Both the position numbers and the translations under genes were made by a program. The notes beneath the pieces were generated by a model. The model was not told the origin of the DNA and did not search any database. It saw only the letters and a list, made by a program, of their open reading frames with translations. From positions 786,785 through 850,784 of the forward strand of contig NZ_JACIDK010000001.1 in assembly GCF_014196295.1 (NCBI RefSeq): 64,000 bases of DNA, written 5' to 3'. The DNA comes from Phenylobacterium haematophilum (GTDB lineage Bacteria > Pseudomonadota > Alphaproteobacteria > Caulobacterales > Caulobacteraceae). This document shows, piece after piece, positions 29,866 to 40,057 of the stretch (positions are counted from its first letter, which is position 1; each line of letters opens with the position of its first letter).

Positions 29866-30246
29866 CAAGAAGGCGGCGCAGTGGTTTCCCGCCGCGTCGC
29901 CTCCTCATTCCAGACACGAAGGCCTGAAGGTCTAAGGTCGTCGACATCTCCGGCGGGCGAGATTGCTCTGGTCGGCCGTTTCCGTCGTCGTGACCCATTG
30001 ATCTGCTGCTTTGGGTCGCCCCTCGGCTGCGTTTCTCAGAGCCTTTCGCTCGCTTTCCGATCCGGTCTCCCGCTTCGTTTGCGCCGCGTTTCCTTTCGAC
30101 AACTCCACCCTCGCGCCGATCCGTCCGACGTGCAAGCGCAGCCTTAGACAAATATATCCGCGTTCGGTGGAAAGGCGGTGCGCAAGCCTGTCGACGAACC
30201 GCGGTACGCCAAGTGCTGTAAGCGGCCGACGTTATCCACAGCTTCG
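29866..30246. other. Non-coding stretch between the serine hydrolase and the LysR remnant
   Basis: These 381 bases hold no convincing gene. A weak hairpin lies just after the serine-hydrolase stop. The left part (about 29,930-30,130) is less strictly GC-biased by codon position than neighbouring coding DNA, and an AT-rich patch occurs near 30,147-30,160. A perfect DnaA-box sequence closes the stretch. Confidence 0.5.
30232..30240 (+). promoter_or_regulatory. Single DnaA-box sequence TTATCCACA
   Basis: TTATCCACA is a perfect match to the DnaA box consensus. It stands alone beside the truncated LysR gene, with no second box nearby, so chance occurrence or a titration site are both possible. 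It is not evidence of an origin. Confidence 0.3.
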
Positions 30247-30453
30247 TCAGAACAATGTGGGCAGGCGGATGTTGGCGTCCAGAAAATCGATGAACGCCCG
30301 CACCCGCGCCGACACCCTGCCGCCCCGCCCGACAAAGACGGCGGGGGCTTGCAGAATATCGCCCGGATCGAACGCCTCGAGCACCGGGACCAAGCGACCG
30401 GCGCGGACGCCGCCGGCCATCCGCGCGCTGTCGTTCTCTGAGGGCGGCGGGGC
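30247..30453 (-). pseudogene. Remnant of a LysR-family regulator (C-terminal end only)
   Basis: The minus strand encodes about 58-69 codons ending in TGA at 30247. The residues RAGRLVPVLEAFDPGD, then PAVFVGRGGRVSARVRAF and IDFLDANIRLPTLF, match the last part of the LysR substrate-binding domain (AGRLVPVL... then RVRAFIDFL). The DNA-binding half and most of the effector domain are missing. Upstream the frame runs directly into the rnd stop codon, so the 5' part was probably lost by a deletion next to rnd. An ATG at 30420 could start a 57-residue peptide, but a working regulator is not possible. Confidence 0.8.
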
Positions 30454-31644
30454 TTACTCCGCCGCTTCGGTCGCCTTGGCCTTGGGCCCGCGACGGACTT
30501 CGACGACCCGCACGCGGGCGCCGTCCAGCACCAGGGCCAGTTCCCCGCGCTTCAGGCGCAGGGCGTCCTCGCCGAACGCCTCGCGCCGCCAGCCGGTCAG
30601 GGCCTGGGTCTTGGCGTTGTCGTCATTGGCGATCTGCTCAAGATCCGAGACCGTCGCGATGAGCTTCGACGCCACCCCGGCGTCTTCCGACCGGGCTTTG
30701 AGCAGCACCTTCAGCAGCTCGACCACCGCGCCTGCGGCCGGCGACGGCTGGTGCTTGGTCTTCTCGATCACCGGGGCATAGGCCTCAGGATCTTTCAGTC
30801 CTTCACGCACGGCAGCCAGCAGGTCTGGTCCGAACCGCGAGCCCGAGAAGCCCTTCGGCACCGAACGCAGGCGGTCGAGACCGTCGGCGTCCGTGGGAGC
30901 CTGGGTCGCGATCTCGTCGATCGCGTCGTCCTTGAGGATCCGCCCGCGCGGCTGGTCACGCTGCTGCGCGGTGCGCTCGCGCCAGGCCGCCACCGCCTTG
31001 AAGATCGCCAGGTACTTCGCCGTATGCCGGCGCGGGCGCAGGCGCTTCCAGGCGTTTTCCGGGCTGACGTCGTACATCGCCGGATCGGTCAGGCTCTGCA
31101 TCTCGTCGACGACCCAAGCCAGGCGGCCGTCCTTCTCCAGGCGGGCGCGCAGCATCGGGTAGAGCTTGGCAAGATGCGTCACATCGCCCAAGGCGTAGAC
31201 CAACTGGGCGTCGGTCAGCGGCCGGCGCGCCCAATCGGTGAAACGCGACGACTTGTCGATCTCGACCTTGAGCATCTGGCGAACCAGCGCGTCGTACGCG
31301 ATCTGCTCGCCGAACCCGGCGGCCATGCCGGCCACCTGGGTGTCGAACAGCGGCGTCGGCATCGCATTTAGGTTGTTGAAGATTTCCACATCCTGGCGCG
31401 CGGCGTGGAAGACCTTCTCGATCTTCGGATTGCGCAGGATTTCCAGGAACGGCTCGAGGTCCAAGCCGTCGGCCAGAGGGTCTATCACGGCCTCGGCGTT
31501 CGGCGCTGCAGCCTGGATCAGGCACAGCTTCGGCCAATAGGTCGTCTCGCGCATGAACTCGGTGTCCACGGCGACGAAAGGCTGGTCTTTGATCTTGTCG
31601 CAGAACGCCTGGAGGTCGGCGGTAGTTGTAATCGGCGTCATCAA
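30454..31644 (-). CDS. rnd: Ribonuclease D
   Basis: RNase D trims tRNA 3' ends and degrades structured RNA. The 396-residue protein has the DEDDy exonuclease domain: VAVDTEFMRETTYWP (Asp27, Glu29), HAARQDVEIFNNL, and YALGDVTHLAKLYPMLRARL with the fourth acidic residue. A helical HRDC-type region follows (about 200-290), then a charged C-terminal end. Two adjacent methionines allow starts at 31644 or 31641. It is divergent from purM and abuts the LysR remnant at its stop codon. Confidence 0.94.
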   Translation of the reverse strand: MMTPITTTADLQAFCDKIKDQPFVAVDTEFMRETTYWPKLCLIQAAAPNAEAVIDPLADGLDLEPFLEILRNPKIEKVFHAARQDVEIFNNLNAMPTPLFDTQVAGMAAGFGEQIAYDALVRQMLKVEIDKSSRFTDWARRPLTDAQLVYALGDVTHLAKLYPMLRARLEKDGRLAWVVDEMQSLTDPAMYDVSPENAWKRLRPRRHTAKYLAIFKAVAAWRERTAQQRDQPRGRILKDDAIDEIATQAPTDADGLDRLRSVPKGFSGSRFGPDLLAAVREGLKDPEAYAPVIEKTKHQPSPAAGAVVELLKVLLKARSEDAGVASKLIATVSDLEQIANDDNAKTQALTGWRREAFGEDALRLKRGELALVLDGARVRVVEVRRGPKAKATEAAE

Positions 31645-31733
31645 GTAGCTATACGCTCGCGCAGGGCCGAGTCTGCAAGCGCCCGATGCGCGCAGCGGCC
31701 AATTTCTAGTCGTCCTAGCACCAAAGGCGTCAC

Positions 31734-32759
<1,026 letters not shown>

Positions 32760-32775
32760 GGTCGCTCTAGGGGAG

Positions 32776-33555
32776 CTACTCCCCCTTGAACACCGCGGTC
32801 CGCTTCTGATTGAAGGCGGCCACGCCCTCGCGCCGGTCCTTGGTTTTGAACAGCCGATTGTACTCGGCCAGTTCGAGCGCCATGGCCTTGCCCAGCGGCA
32901 GGGCCGCCCCACCACGGACCACTTTCTTCAGCGCCTTGACCGAGAGCGGCGCCTTGGCGGCGATCACCCGCGCGCGCTCCAGCACTTGGGGCATGAGCTC
33001 GTCCGGCGGGGTCACGCGGTTGACCAGGCCGAAATCCAGCGCCTGGGCTGCATCGATCGGCAGGCCCGACATCAGGAGCTCGGAGGCACGGCGCTCGCCC
33101 GCAGCGCGGACGATGTACTGGGTGCCGCCCAATCCAGGGATGATGCCGAGCCCCACTTCGGGCAGCCCCAGGCGCGCCGTTTGCGAGGCCCAGGCGAAGT
33201 CGCAGGCCAGCGCCATCTCGCAGCCGCCGCCCATCGCAGCACCGTTCACCGCCGCGATGATCGGGAACGGGCAGGCCAGCTGCGCGCGGATCATCGCTTC
33301 GAACATGACGTGCTGATCCGACCACTGCTGGTCGCTCATACCGTCCCGCTCCTTCAGGTCCGCGCCCGCGCAGAAGAACCGCCCCGCCCCGGTCAGCACC
33401 GCTGCGCGGACCGAAGCGTCGTTGGACAAGCTCGTCCAGAGCGCCAGCAGTTCCTCGCCCATGGCCGTGTTGAGCGCATTGGCGGCGTCCGGTCGACAAA
33501 GGGTGACGACCTTTACGCCGGGGGACGGCTCGCTGACCTCGACTGTGCTGCTCAT
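32776..33555 (-). CDS. Enoyl-CoA hydratase/isomerase family protein
   Basis: The 259-residue protein is a standard-length crotonase: AGRFFCAGADLKERDG forms the oxyanion region, AAVNGAAMGGGCEMALACDF supplies the CoA pocket, and LPEVGLGIIPGLGGTQYIVR carries the catalytic glutamates. Its start overlaps the CoA-transferase stop by four bases. It is the last gene of a three-gene acyl-CoA operon with a CoA-transferase and an acyl-CoA dehydrogenase. The natural substrate is unknown. Confidence 0.91.
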   Translation of the reverse strand: MSSTVEVSEPSPGVKVVTLCRPDAANALNTAMGEELLALWTSLSNDASVRAAVLTGAGRFFCAGADLKERDGMSDQQWSDQHVMFEAMIRAQLACPFPIIAAVNGAAMGGGCEMALACDFAWASQTARLGLPEVGLGIIPGLGGTQYIVRAAGERRASELLMSGLPIDAAQALDFGLVNRVTPPDELMPQVLERARVIAAKAPLSVKALKKVVRGGAALPLGKAMALELAEYNRLFKTKDRREGVAAFNQKRTAVFKGE

Positions 33556-34772
33556 CGTCCCTCCGGGCCGGCGACCACGCCGGCGTCATGCAATTTGGCG
33601 ATCTCGCCCGCCGACAGCTTCAAGACCTGCGCCAGGACCTCGTCGGTGTGCTCACCCAGCCGCGCCGCGCCGCTCGCCGGCCGGCGTTCATCCTGCGGAA
33701 CAGTCCCAGCGAAACCTGCCGTCGGATAGGTGCGGCCGCTTGGATGCGTGGCGTCGGAGAAAACCGGATTGCCCTTGATGAGACGGGGATCTTCCGCGGC
33801 CGCGCTCATCGGCTGATACGGCCCCCAGCAGACGCCTTCCTGGTCGAAGGACGGCTTGAGGTCCTCCAGCGTCTTGCGGGCGAACGCCGCTTCGAAAATG
33901 GGGAACAGGCGCACGCGGTGATCGAAGCGAAGCCCTTCATCGGCGGCGAAGCTGACGCCCAGTTCCGCTTCCAGGGCTGCGACCGGCGCCTCGATCTCCA
34001 GCACCTGGATCAGCCCCTTCCACTGCCGCGGGGTGATCGCCACCAGCATGATCCGCCGACCGCCCTTGAGCAGGAAGTCACGCCCGAACGCGCCGAACAG
34101 GTCGTTTCCCATCCGCTGGCGATCCTGGCCGCCCAGGCTCTCGGCGAGATAACCGAGGTTGGCCATGGTCGTGGCGGCGATGTCCGACAGCGGGATGCGG
34201 ATCTCTCGCCCCTTGCCGTCCCGCTGACGGGCGTGAAGCGCCGAAACCAGCGCGAAGGCCGCATAGGCGCCGGTCAGCAGGTCCCAGGCCGGCAGCACGT
34301 TGTTCACGGGCCGCGGCTCTTCCGGAAAACCGTTCAGCATCGGCACGCCGACGGCGCTGTTGACGGTGTAGTCGACCGCCGGTCCGCCGTCCGCCCAGCC
34401 CATGACGCGCGCGCAGATCAGATCCGGACGCAGCGTGCTCAATTTCTCATAGGAAAGAAAGCCTTCGACAGGAAAGTTCGTCACGAAGACCCCGCCCTCG
34501 TCGCCCGGCGCAGCCGCCAACCGAGCCGCCAGTTCCCGTCCCTGGGGCCTCGACAGATCGATGGCGATCGACTTCTTGGACTTGTTCAGCCCTTCCCAGT
34601 AGAGGCTCTCGCCGCCCTCGCTGAGCGGCCATCGGCGGAAATCGGGCCCGCCGCCGATGTTGTCGAAGCGGATCACCTCGGCGCCGAGTTGGGCCAGATA
34701 GAGACCGCAGGTCGGCCCTGCCACGAAGGCCGAGCCTTCGACCACGCGCAAGCCCTTCAGAAGATCATACAT
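33552..34772 (-). CDS. CaiB/BaiF family (class III) CoA-transferase
   Basis: The 406-residue protein belongs to the class III CoA-transferases that move CoA between carboxylic acids through an aspartyl-CoA intermediate. It begins LLKGLRVVEGSAFVAGPTCG, has KSIAIDLSRPQGREL, and the likely catalytic aspartate lies in PAWDLLTGAYAAFALV, followed by the family pattern AL-x2-R-x2-GKGREIRIPL. It overlaps the downstream hydratase gene by four bases and follows an acyl-CoA dehydrogenase by nine. The acid activated by the enzyme cannot be deduced. Confidence 0.9.
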   Translation of the reverse strand: MYDLLKGLRVVEGSAFVAGPTCGLYLAQLGAEVIRFDNIGGGPDFRRWPLSEGGESLYWEGLNKSKKSIAIDLSRPQGRELAARLAAAPGDEGGVFVTNFPVEGFLSYEKLSTLRPDLICARVMGWADGGPAVDYTVNSAVGVPMLNGFPEEPRPVNNVLPAWDLLTGAYAAFALVSALHARQRDGKGREIRIPLSDIAATTMANLGYLAESLGGQDRQRMGNDLFGAFGRDFLLKGGRRIMLVAITPRQWKGLIQVLEIEAPVAALEAELGVSFAADEGLRFDHRVRLFPIFEAAFARKTLEDLKPSFDQEGVCWGPYQPMSAAAEDPRLIKGNPVFSDATHPSGRTYPTAGFAGTVPQDERRPASGAARLGEHTDEVLAQVLKLSAGEIAKLHDAGVVAGPEGR

Positions 34773-34781
34773 CCCCTGCCC

Positions 34782-35939
34782 TCAGAACGATTTCGGCATG
34801 CCCAGCACGTGGGTGCCCACGTGGCTGAGGATCAGGTTGGTGGAGATCGGCGCGACCTGATAGAGCCGCGTCTCGCGGAACTTGCGCTCGATGTCGTAAT
34901 CCTCGGCGAGGCCGAAGCCGCCGTGGGTCTGGACGGCCGTGTCGGCCGCGAACCAGGAGGCTTCCGACGCCAGCATCTTGGCCATATTGGCCTCAGTGCC
35001 GCACGCCAGGCCGGCGTCGAACATGGCCGCGGCCTTGTCGACCATCAGAGAGGCGGCGGCGACCTGCACGTGCGCCCGGGCGATCGGGAACTGGACGCCC
35101 TGGTTCTGGCCGATCGGCCGGCCGAAAACTTCGCGTTCGGTCGCGTACTTGCTGGCGCGGTCGACGAAGAACCGCCCGTCGCCGATGCACTCAGAAGCGA
35201 TCAGGATGCGCTCGGCGTTCATGCCGTCGAGGATGTAGCGGAAGCCCTTGCCCTCCTCGCCCACGAGGTTCGCCGTCGGAACCCGCAGCCCGTCGAAGAA
35301 CAGCTCCGTGGTCGCGTGGTTGAGCATTGTGCGAACAGGCCGGATCGTCAGTCCCCTCCCCACCGCTTCACGAAGGTCCACGATCAGTACGCTCATGCCA
35401 TCCGAGGGCTTGGCGGCGTCGTCCCGGGCCGTCGTCCGGCACAGCAGGACCATGAGATCCGAGTGCTCGGCCCGGCTGATCCAGAGCTTCTGCCCGCTGA
35501 CGACATAGTGGTCGCCGTCGCGCTTGGCGAAGGTGGAGATGCGCGTGGTGTCTGTGCCGGCGGTCGGCTCGGTCACGCCAAAGGCCTGCAGCCGCAGTTC
35601 GCCCGACGCGATCTTGGGCAGGTAAGCCTGCTTCTGCGCCTCGCTGCCGTGCTTGAGGATGGTGCCCATGGTGTACATCTGGGCGTGACAGGCGCCGCCG
35701 TTGCACCCGGACCGATGGATCTCCTCGAGGACCGCGGTCGCGGCGGCCAGGCCGAGCCCCGATCCGCCGTACGCCTCCGGGATCAGCACCGACAGAAACC
35801 CAGCCTCGGTCAGCGCCGCAACGAATTCCTGGGGATAGGTGCGGTCACGGTCACGCTCGCGCCAGTATTCGCCGGGAAACTGGCTGCACAGTTTGCGCAC
35901 AGCCTCACGGATTTCAGGAAAACTCTCTGTCCCGCTCAA
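34782..35939 (-). CDS. Acyl-CoA dehydrogenase
   Basis: The 385-residue flavoprotein shows PEAYGGSGLGLAAATAV, FGVTEPTAGTDTTRI, SGQKLWISRAEHSDL, IGQNQGVQFPIA and VQTHGGFGLAEDYDIERKFRE, all conserved in the family. It heads the three-gene operon with the CaiB-type CoA-transferase and enoyl-CoA hydratase. Together these would activate an acid, desaturate it and hydrate it. The substrate could be a branched, aromatic-side-chain or steroid-derived acid; the sequence does not decide. Confidence 0.91.
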   Translation of the reverse strand: MSGTESFPEIREAVRKLCSQFPGEYWRERDRDRTYPQEFVAALTEAGFLSVLIPEAYGGSGLGLAAATAVLEEIHRSGCNGGACHAQMYTMGTILKHGSEAQKQAYLPKIASGELRLQAFGVTEPTAGTDTTRISTFAKRDGDHYVVSGQKLWISRAEHSDLMVLLCRTTARDDAAKPSDGMSVLIVDLREAVGRGLTIRPVRTMLNHATTELFFDGLRVPTANLVGEEGKGFRYILDGMNAERILIASECIGDGRFFVDRASKYATEREVFGRPIGQNQGVQFPIARAHVQVAAASLMVDKAAAMFDAGLACGTEANMAKMLASEASWFAADTAVQTHGGFGLAEDYDIERKFRETRLYQVAPISTNLILSHVGTHVLGMPKSF

Positions 35940-36148
35940 GCCTGCCTCCGCGACGCACCAAGTCCGGCACCAGCTAGCCCAAAGCCTTCCGACGGGAAAG
36001 CCATGCCCCTACGTCAGCGAGCGGCCGAGCAAGCTTCAGTTTTCGCCTGCCGAACACTGAAGCGAACTCAAATACAACTTCCGGGAATTTGCGAATCGTT
36101 AACCACCTTCAGGCGGAACTTCGTTGCGATTGCATTGTTCGAACCGGC

Positions 36149-36346
36149 ATGGACAGCATGAACCGCAATGAACGCTTGCATAAGGAGGCTGTCAGCCTCT
36201 GGCGCGCGTTGAGCGCCGATCCTCCACCGAGGGGCCTGCGCGGGGCGCGCCTGCTGGACGCGGCCCTGCATCTGAAACTGGCCGACCAGTACGACCGCAT
36301 TCATTCCCCGCACCTGCGGGCCAGCCAGATCGTCCGCCCACGCTGA
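36149..36346 (+). CDS. Small hypothetical protein
   Basis: This would encode 65 mostly helical residues (MDSMNRNERLHKEAVSLW, then ALHLKLADQYDRIH). Codon-position GC bias and a terminator-like hairpin shortly after the stop support a real gene. I start at the ATG at 36149; an upstream ATG at 36089 would add 20 residues without helical pattern. No family is recognised. Confidence 0.55.
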   Translation: MDSMNRNERLHKEAVSLWRALSADPPPRGLRGARLLDAALHLKLADQYDRIHSPHLRASQIVRPR

Positions 36347-36360
36347 TCCCTGGAACGAGA

Positions 36361-36392
36361 AGGCCCCGCCCGGCGAGCGCCGAACGGGGCCT
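36361..36392. terminator. Bidirectional hairpin terminator
   Basis: AGGCCCCG and CGGGGCCT (36361-36368 with 36385-36392) form an 8-base-pair stem around a 16-base loop that itself can pair partly. On the minus strand the stem is followed by TCTCGTT. It separates the small gene from ndk and can serve both, though neither side has a long T-run. Confidence 0.6.
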
Positions 36393-36477
36393 ATCATGCG
36401 TCTGGTCCGCATTCTTGACCGAGCGAGGCTCGTGGCCGCGCCTGTTAAACGCGACCGGAGCTTAGCCTTACCCGAAA

Positions 36478-36897
<420 letters not shown>

Positions 36898-37030
36898 GTC
36901 TGTTGCTTGTCTTATTCTTGGGAGGCGCGGGGGCCCGCGCGGGTGGCGGGCTTATAGCCGCCCGATGTGACATCGCCAAGCGCACGACGGTCGCCTTTGG
37001 CGGCGGCCTCTGCTAAGGCCCCGCGCTCCC

Positions 37031-38917
37031 ATGCTGCTGATCAACGACCTTACCTTCGACTCCTGGGGCCGCCGCTTCTTCGACCACGCGAGCGTCAGCA
37101 TCCCCGTGGGAGCCAAGGTCGGGCTCGTCGGACGCAACGGCGTCGGCAAGTCGACCCTCTTCAAGCTGATCCTCGACCAGCTGCACGCCGGCGATGGCGA
37201 GATCGCTTACCCCAAGCAGGCCCGCATCGGCTCCGTCGACCAGGAGCACCCAGCCACGCCGGTCCCGCTCATAGACACGGTGTTGGCCGCCGATGAGGAA
37301 CGCGCCCGGCTGCTGCATGAGCTTGAGACCGCCAATCCGGAGCGGATGGGCGACATCTATGGCCGCCTGTCCGAAATCGGGGCCGATCGCGCGCCCAGCC
37401 GCGCCGCAGAAATCCTGTCCGGCCTTGGCTTCTCGAACGCCGACCTGACCCGTCCCATGGCTGAGTTCTCGGGCGGCTGGCGAATGCGTGTGGCCCTGGC
37501 CGCAGCGCTGTTCGCCGAACCGGATCTGCTGCTGCTCGACGAACCGACCAACTATCTCGACCTGGAAGGCGCGCTCTGGCTCGAGAGCCGGCTGAAAAAG
37601 TACCCGCACACCGCGGTGATCATCAGCCATGACCGTGAGATCTTGAACAACAGCTGCGACCACATCCTGCACCTTCTGGACGGCAAGCTGACGCTTTATG
37701 TCGGCGGTTACGACCAGTTCGAGCGCCAGCGCGAGGAGAAGGCCCGTCTGCAGGAAGCGACAAAGGCCAAGGTCGAGGCGCAGCGCGCCCACCTGCAGTC
37801 CTTCGTCGACCGCTTCCGCGCCAAGGCGTCCAAGGCCACCCAGGCCCAGTCCCGCCTGAAAATGCTGGCCAAGTTGCCGCCGGTCTCGGCGGTGGTCATC
37901 GAGCACACCGCGCCATTCGTTCTGCCTTCGCCCGAGCGGCCGCTGGCGCCGCCGCTGGTGCGCCTTGAAGGGGTCGCCACCGGCTATGCCGACGGCCCGC
38001 CAATCCTAAAGCACCTCAACCTGCGGCTCGACCTGGATGACCGCATCGGCCTGCTCGGCGTCAACGGCGCCGGCAAGTCGACCTTCGCCAAGCTGGTCGC
38101 CGGCGCGCTGGAGCCGCAGACCGGCGAACTCAAGCGCTCGGCGCGGCTGAAGGTCGGCTGGTTCCACCAACACCAGATCGAGGCGCTGGACCCCAACGAC
38201 ACGCCGCTCGACATCATCCGCCGCGAAATGCCCGAGGCGTCCGAGGCCAGCCGCCGCTCGCGCCTGGCCCAATACGGCCTCGGGCACGAGAAGGTCGAGA
38301 CGTCGGTCGCCAATCTGTCCGGCGGCGAGCGCGCCCGCCTGCTGCTGAACCTGGTCGCCGCCGAGAAGCCGCACCTGCTGATTCTCGACGAACCGACCAA
38401 CCACCTCGACATCGACAGCCGCCGGGCCCTGCTCGACGCCCTCAACGACTACGAGGGCGCGGTCATCCTAATCACCCACGACCGCTCGCTGATGGAACTG
38501 GTCGCCGACCGGCTGTGGCTGGCCACCGACGGCACCATCGCGCCCTTCGACGGGGACATGGACGACTACGCCAAGTTCGTCATCGACCGGGCCAAGCAGG
38601 CCGGCAAGGCGCCCACCCAGGTGCGCGAGGCCGAGCCGGTCGCCGCGCCCAAGCCGCCGCCCGCGGCGAAATCCAAGGTCCCGACCGGCACGGCGCGCCG
38701 CCGCGCCGAAGCGGCGGAGGCGGCGCTCGCCCGCGCCAGCCAGGCGTTGGCGAAGATCGACGCGGCCCTGACCGATCCGAAGATCTTCAGCGAGAACCCC
38801 GCCAAGGCCGCCGAACTCGGCCGCCAACGGGCCGTCGCGGAGGCGGCCCTAGAAGCCGCCGAGCTGGAATGGCTGGAGGCGACCGAGGCTTATGAAGCCC
38901 TGAAGGCCGACAGCTAG
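37031..38917 (+). CDS. ABC-F family ATPase (Uup/YheS-like)
   Basis: The 628-residue protein has two ABC ATPase domains and no membrane helices. Walker A motifs are GRNGVGKST and GVNGAGKST, signature motifs FSGGWRMR and LSGGERAR, each followed by LLLDEPTNYLD or LILDEPTNHLD. A linker rich in charged residues joins the domains (about 235-290), and a C-terminal coiled-coil extension starts near residue 545. ABC-F proteins act on the ribosomal E site or in DNA metabolism; the C-terminal coil favours a Uup-like assignment. It is not a transporter. Confidence 0.92.
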   Translation: MLLINDLTFDSWGRRFFDHASVSIPVGAKVGLVGRNGVGKSTLFKLILDQLHAGDGEIAYPKQARIGSVDQEHPATPVPLIDTVLAADEERARLLHELETANPERMGDIYGRLSEIGADRAPSRAAEILSGLGFSNADLTRPMAEFSGGWRMRVALAAALFAEPDLLLLDEPTNYLDLEGALWLESRLKKYPHTAVIISHDREILNNSCDHILHLLDGKLTLYVGGYDQFERQREEKARLQEATKAKVEAQRAHLQSFVDRFRAKASKATQAQSRLKMLAKLPPVSAVVIEHTAPFVLPSPERPLAPPLVRLEGVATGYADGPPILKHLNLRLDLDDRIGLLGVNGAGKSTFAKLVAGALEPQTGELKRSARLKVGWFHQHQIEALDPNDTPLDIIRREMPEASEASRRSRLAQYGLGHEKVETSVANLSGGERARLLLNLVAAEKPHLLILDEPTNHLDIDSRRALLDALNDYEGAVILITHDRSLMELVADRLWLATDGTIAPFDGDMDDYAKFVIDRAKQAGKAPTQVREAEPVAAPKPPPAAKSKVPTGTARRRAEAAEAALARASQALAKIDAALTDPKIFSENPAKAAELGRQRAVAEAALEAAELEWLEATEAYEALKADS

Positions 38918-38958
38918 AGCCCCCTTCCCCTGCCCGCATAGCCGCCTATGGTTGGGCG

Positions 38959-39771
38959 ATGCCCGCCGACGCGCTCTCGCCGCCCGAACCTGGCCAACGC
39001 CGCCTGGCGCCCCGCATCCGCGCGCGGTTGCACGAACTCTACTTCGGCAAGTCCGACCGCTCGGTCCGCTTCCGGCTGACCGTCATCACGATCGATCTCG
39101 TGATGATCGCGTTCTTCATCGCCGCGCCGCTGATCCGCGAGACGCCGGCGTTCCTGTTCATCGACTACGCCGTGGCGTTCGTATTGGCGGCGGACCTGCT
39201 GGCGCGAGCCTTGGCCAGCGACAATCTCGCAGCGTGGATCAAGCGGCCCGTCACCTGGATCGACCTCTTCGTCCTGGTGACGCTGCTGTTCCCGCTGTGG
39301 CTGTTCAATCTCGCCTTCCTGCGGGTGCTGAGACTATGGACCCTCGTCCACTCCGAGTTCTTCTGGGACACGGTCGGGCGGCGCTACAACGAGACGCGAT
39401 GGGAAGACGTGATCCGGGCCGCCTCCACCCTCATCACCTTCATCTTCATCATGACGGGCTTCGTCTATACGAGCTTCGCGCGGACGGAGGGCATCGGCGG
39501 CTATGTCGATGCGCTTTACTTCACAATCGCAACGCTGACGACGACCGGGTTCGGAGACATCACCCTGCCGGGAACATGGGGCCGGGTGATCTCGATCGTG
39601 ACGATGCTGACGGGGATCACGCTGTTCGTGCGCCTCGCCCAGGCCCTCTTTCGGCCCTACAAGATCCGCTTCACCTGCCCGACCTGCGGCTTGCGCCGAC
39701 ACGACATCGACGCCGTGCACTGCAAGGCGTGCGGCGAATTGCTGAACATTCCGAACGACGACGAGGTCTAG
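38959..39771 (+). CDS. Two-pore-helix ion channel with C-terminal zinc ribbon
   Basis: The 270-residue protein resembles voltage-gated-like potassium channels. A possible voltage-sensor segment (helices around 40-125, ending FLRVLRLWTL) is followed by an outer helix, and a pore loop with the filter TTTGFGD (residues 194-200; the canonical form is TVGYGD). A last helix follows. The C-terminal cytoplasmic tail has four cysteines, Cys240, Cys243, Cys255 and Cys258, in a zinc-ribbon arrangement, with no RCK domain. Ion specificity for K+ is inferred from the filter. The next small gene starts five bases downstream. Confidence 0.85.
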   Translation: MPADALSPPEPGQRRLAPRIRARLHELYFGKSDRSVRFRLTVITIDLVMIAFFIAAPLIRETPAFLFIDYAVAFVLAADLLARALASDNLAAWIKRPVTWIDLFVLVTLLFPLWLFNLAFLRVLRLWTLVHSEFFWDTVGRRYNETRWEDVIRAASTLITFIFIMTGFVYTSFARTEGIGGYVDALYFTIATLTTTGFGDITLPGTWGRVISIVTMLTGITLFVRLAQALFRPYKIRFTCPTCGLRRHDIDAVHCKACGELLNIPNDDEV

Positions 39772-39775
39772 GACC

Positions 39776-39880
39776 GTGCCCGAGGAAGCCCGCCTGATCT
39801 ATATGCTGCTGGTGCTCGTGCTGCTGGCGCCCGCAGGCTTAGCGGCGTTGCGCCGCCTGCTCCGCAAGCGCCACAAGTAG
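39776..39880 (+). CDS. 34-residue membrane peptide
   Basis: A GTG-initiated frame of 35 codons starts five bases after the channel stop. It encodes one hydrophobic helix (IYMLLVLVLLAPAGLAAL) followed by a very basic tail (RRLLRKRHK), the layout of a single-pass small membrane protein. Close spacing suggests co-translation with the channel. It could be a channel-associated peptide or chance; conservation would decide. Confidence 0.45.
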   Translation: MPEEARLIYMLLVLVLLAPAGLAALRRLLRKRHK

Positions 39881-39886
39881 CGGCCT

Positions 39887-40057
39887 TTACAGAGCGCGAG
39901 CCAGGCGCAGGTTCTCGGCGTGCTCGGCCTGGGCGCGGCGCAAGTTGATCTCCAGCGACTGGCTGTCCTGGGCCTCATCGGCGGCCGCATCGATCATGAT
40001 ATCGGCGACTTCGGCGTCGTCGAACGGGGACGCGACTTCGAACGGCTGGTTCGGCAT
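39887..40057 (-). CDS. Small acidic hypothetical protein
   Basis: The 56-residue protein is acidic and helical (DDAEVADIMIDAAADEAQ, then RAQAEHAENLRLARAL). An excellent Shine-Dalgarno sequence AAGGAGG lies just upstream of the ATG at 40057, which decides the start over longer open-frame options. An upstream palindrome TTGACGTCAA (40101-40110) may be part of its promoter or operator. No family is recognised. Confidence 0.65.
   Translation of the reverse strand: MPNQPFEVASPFDDAEVADIMIDAAADEAQDSQSLEINLRRAQAEHAENLRLARAL

Noticed and set aside
32770..32784. GGGGAG-CTA-CTCCCC hairpin between purM and the hydratase gene as a terminator
   Set aside because: The 6-base stem includes the hydratase stop codon and has no T-run on either side; too weak to call.
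33588..36161. 857-codon open frame on the plus strand opposite the acyl-CoA operon
   Set aside because: It is the antisense shadow of three clear enzymes; its protein has no recognisable domain and an arginine/histidine/aspartate-rich composition typical of such frames.
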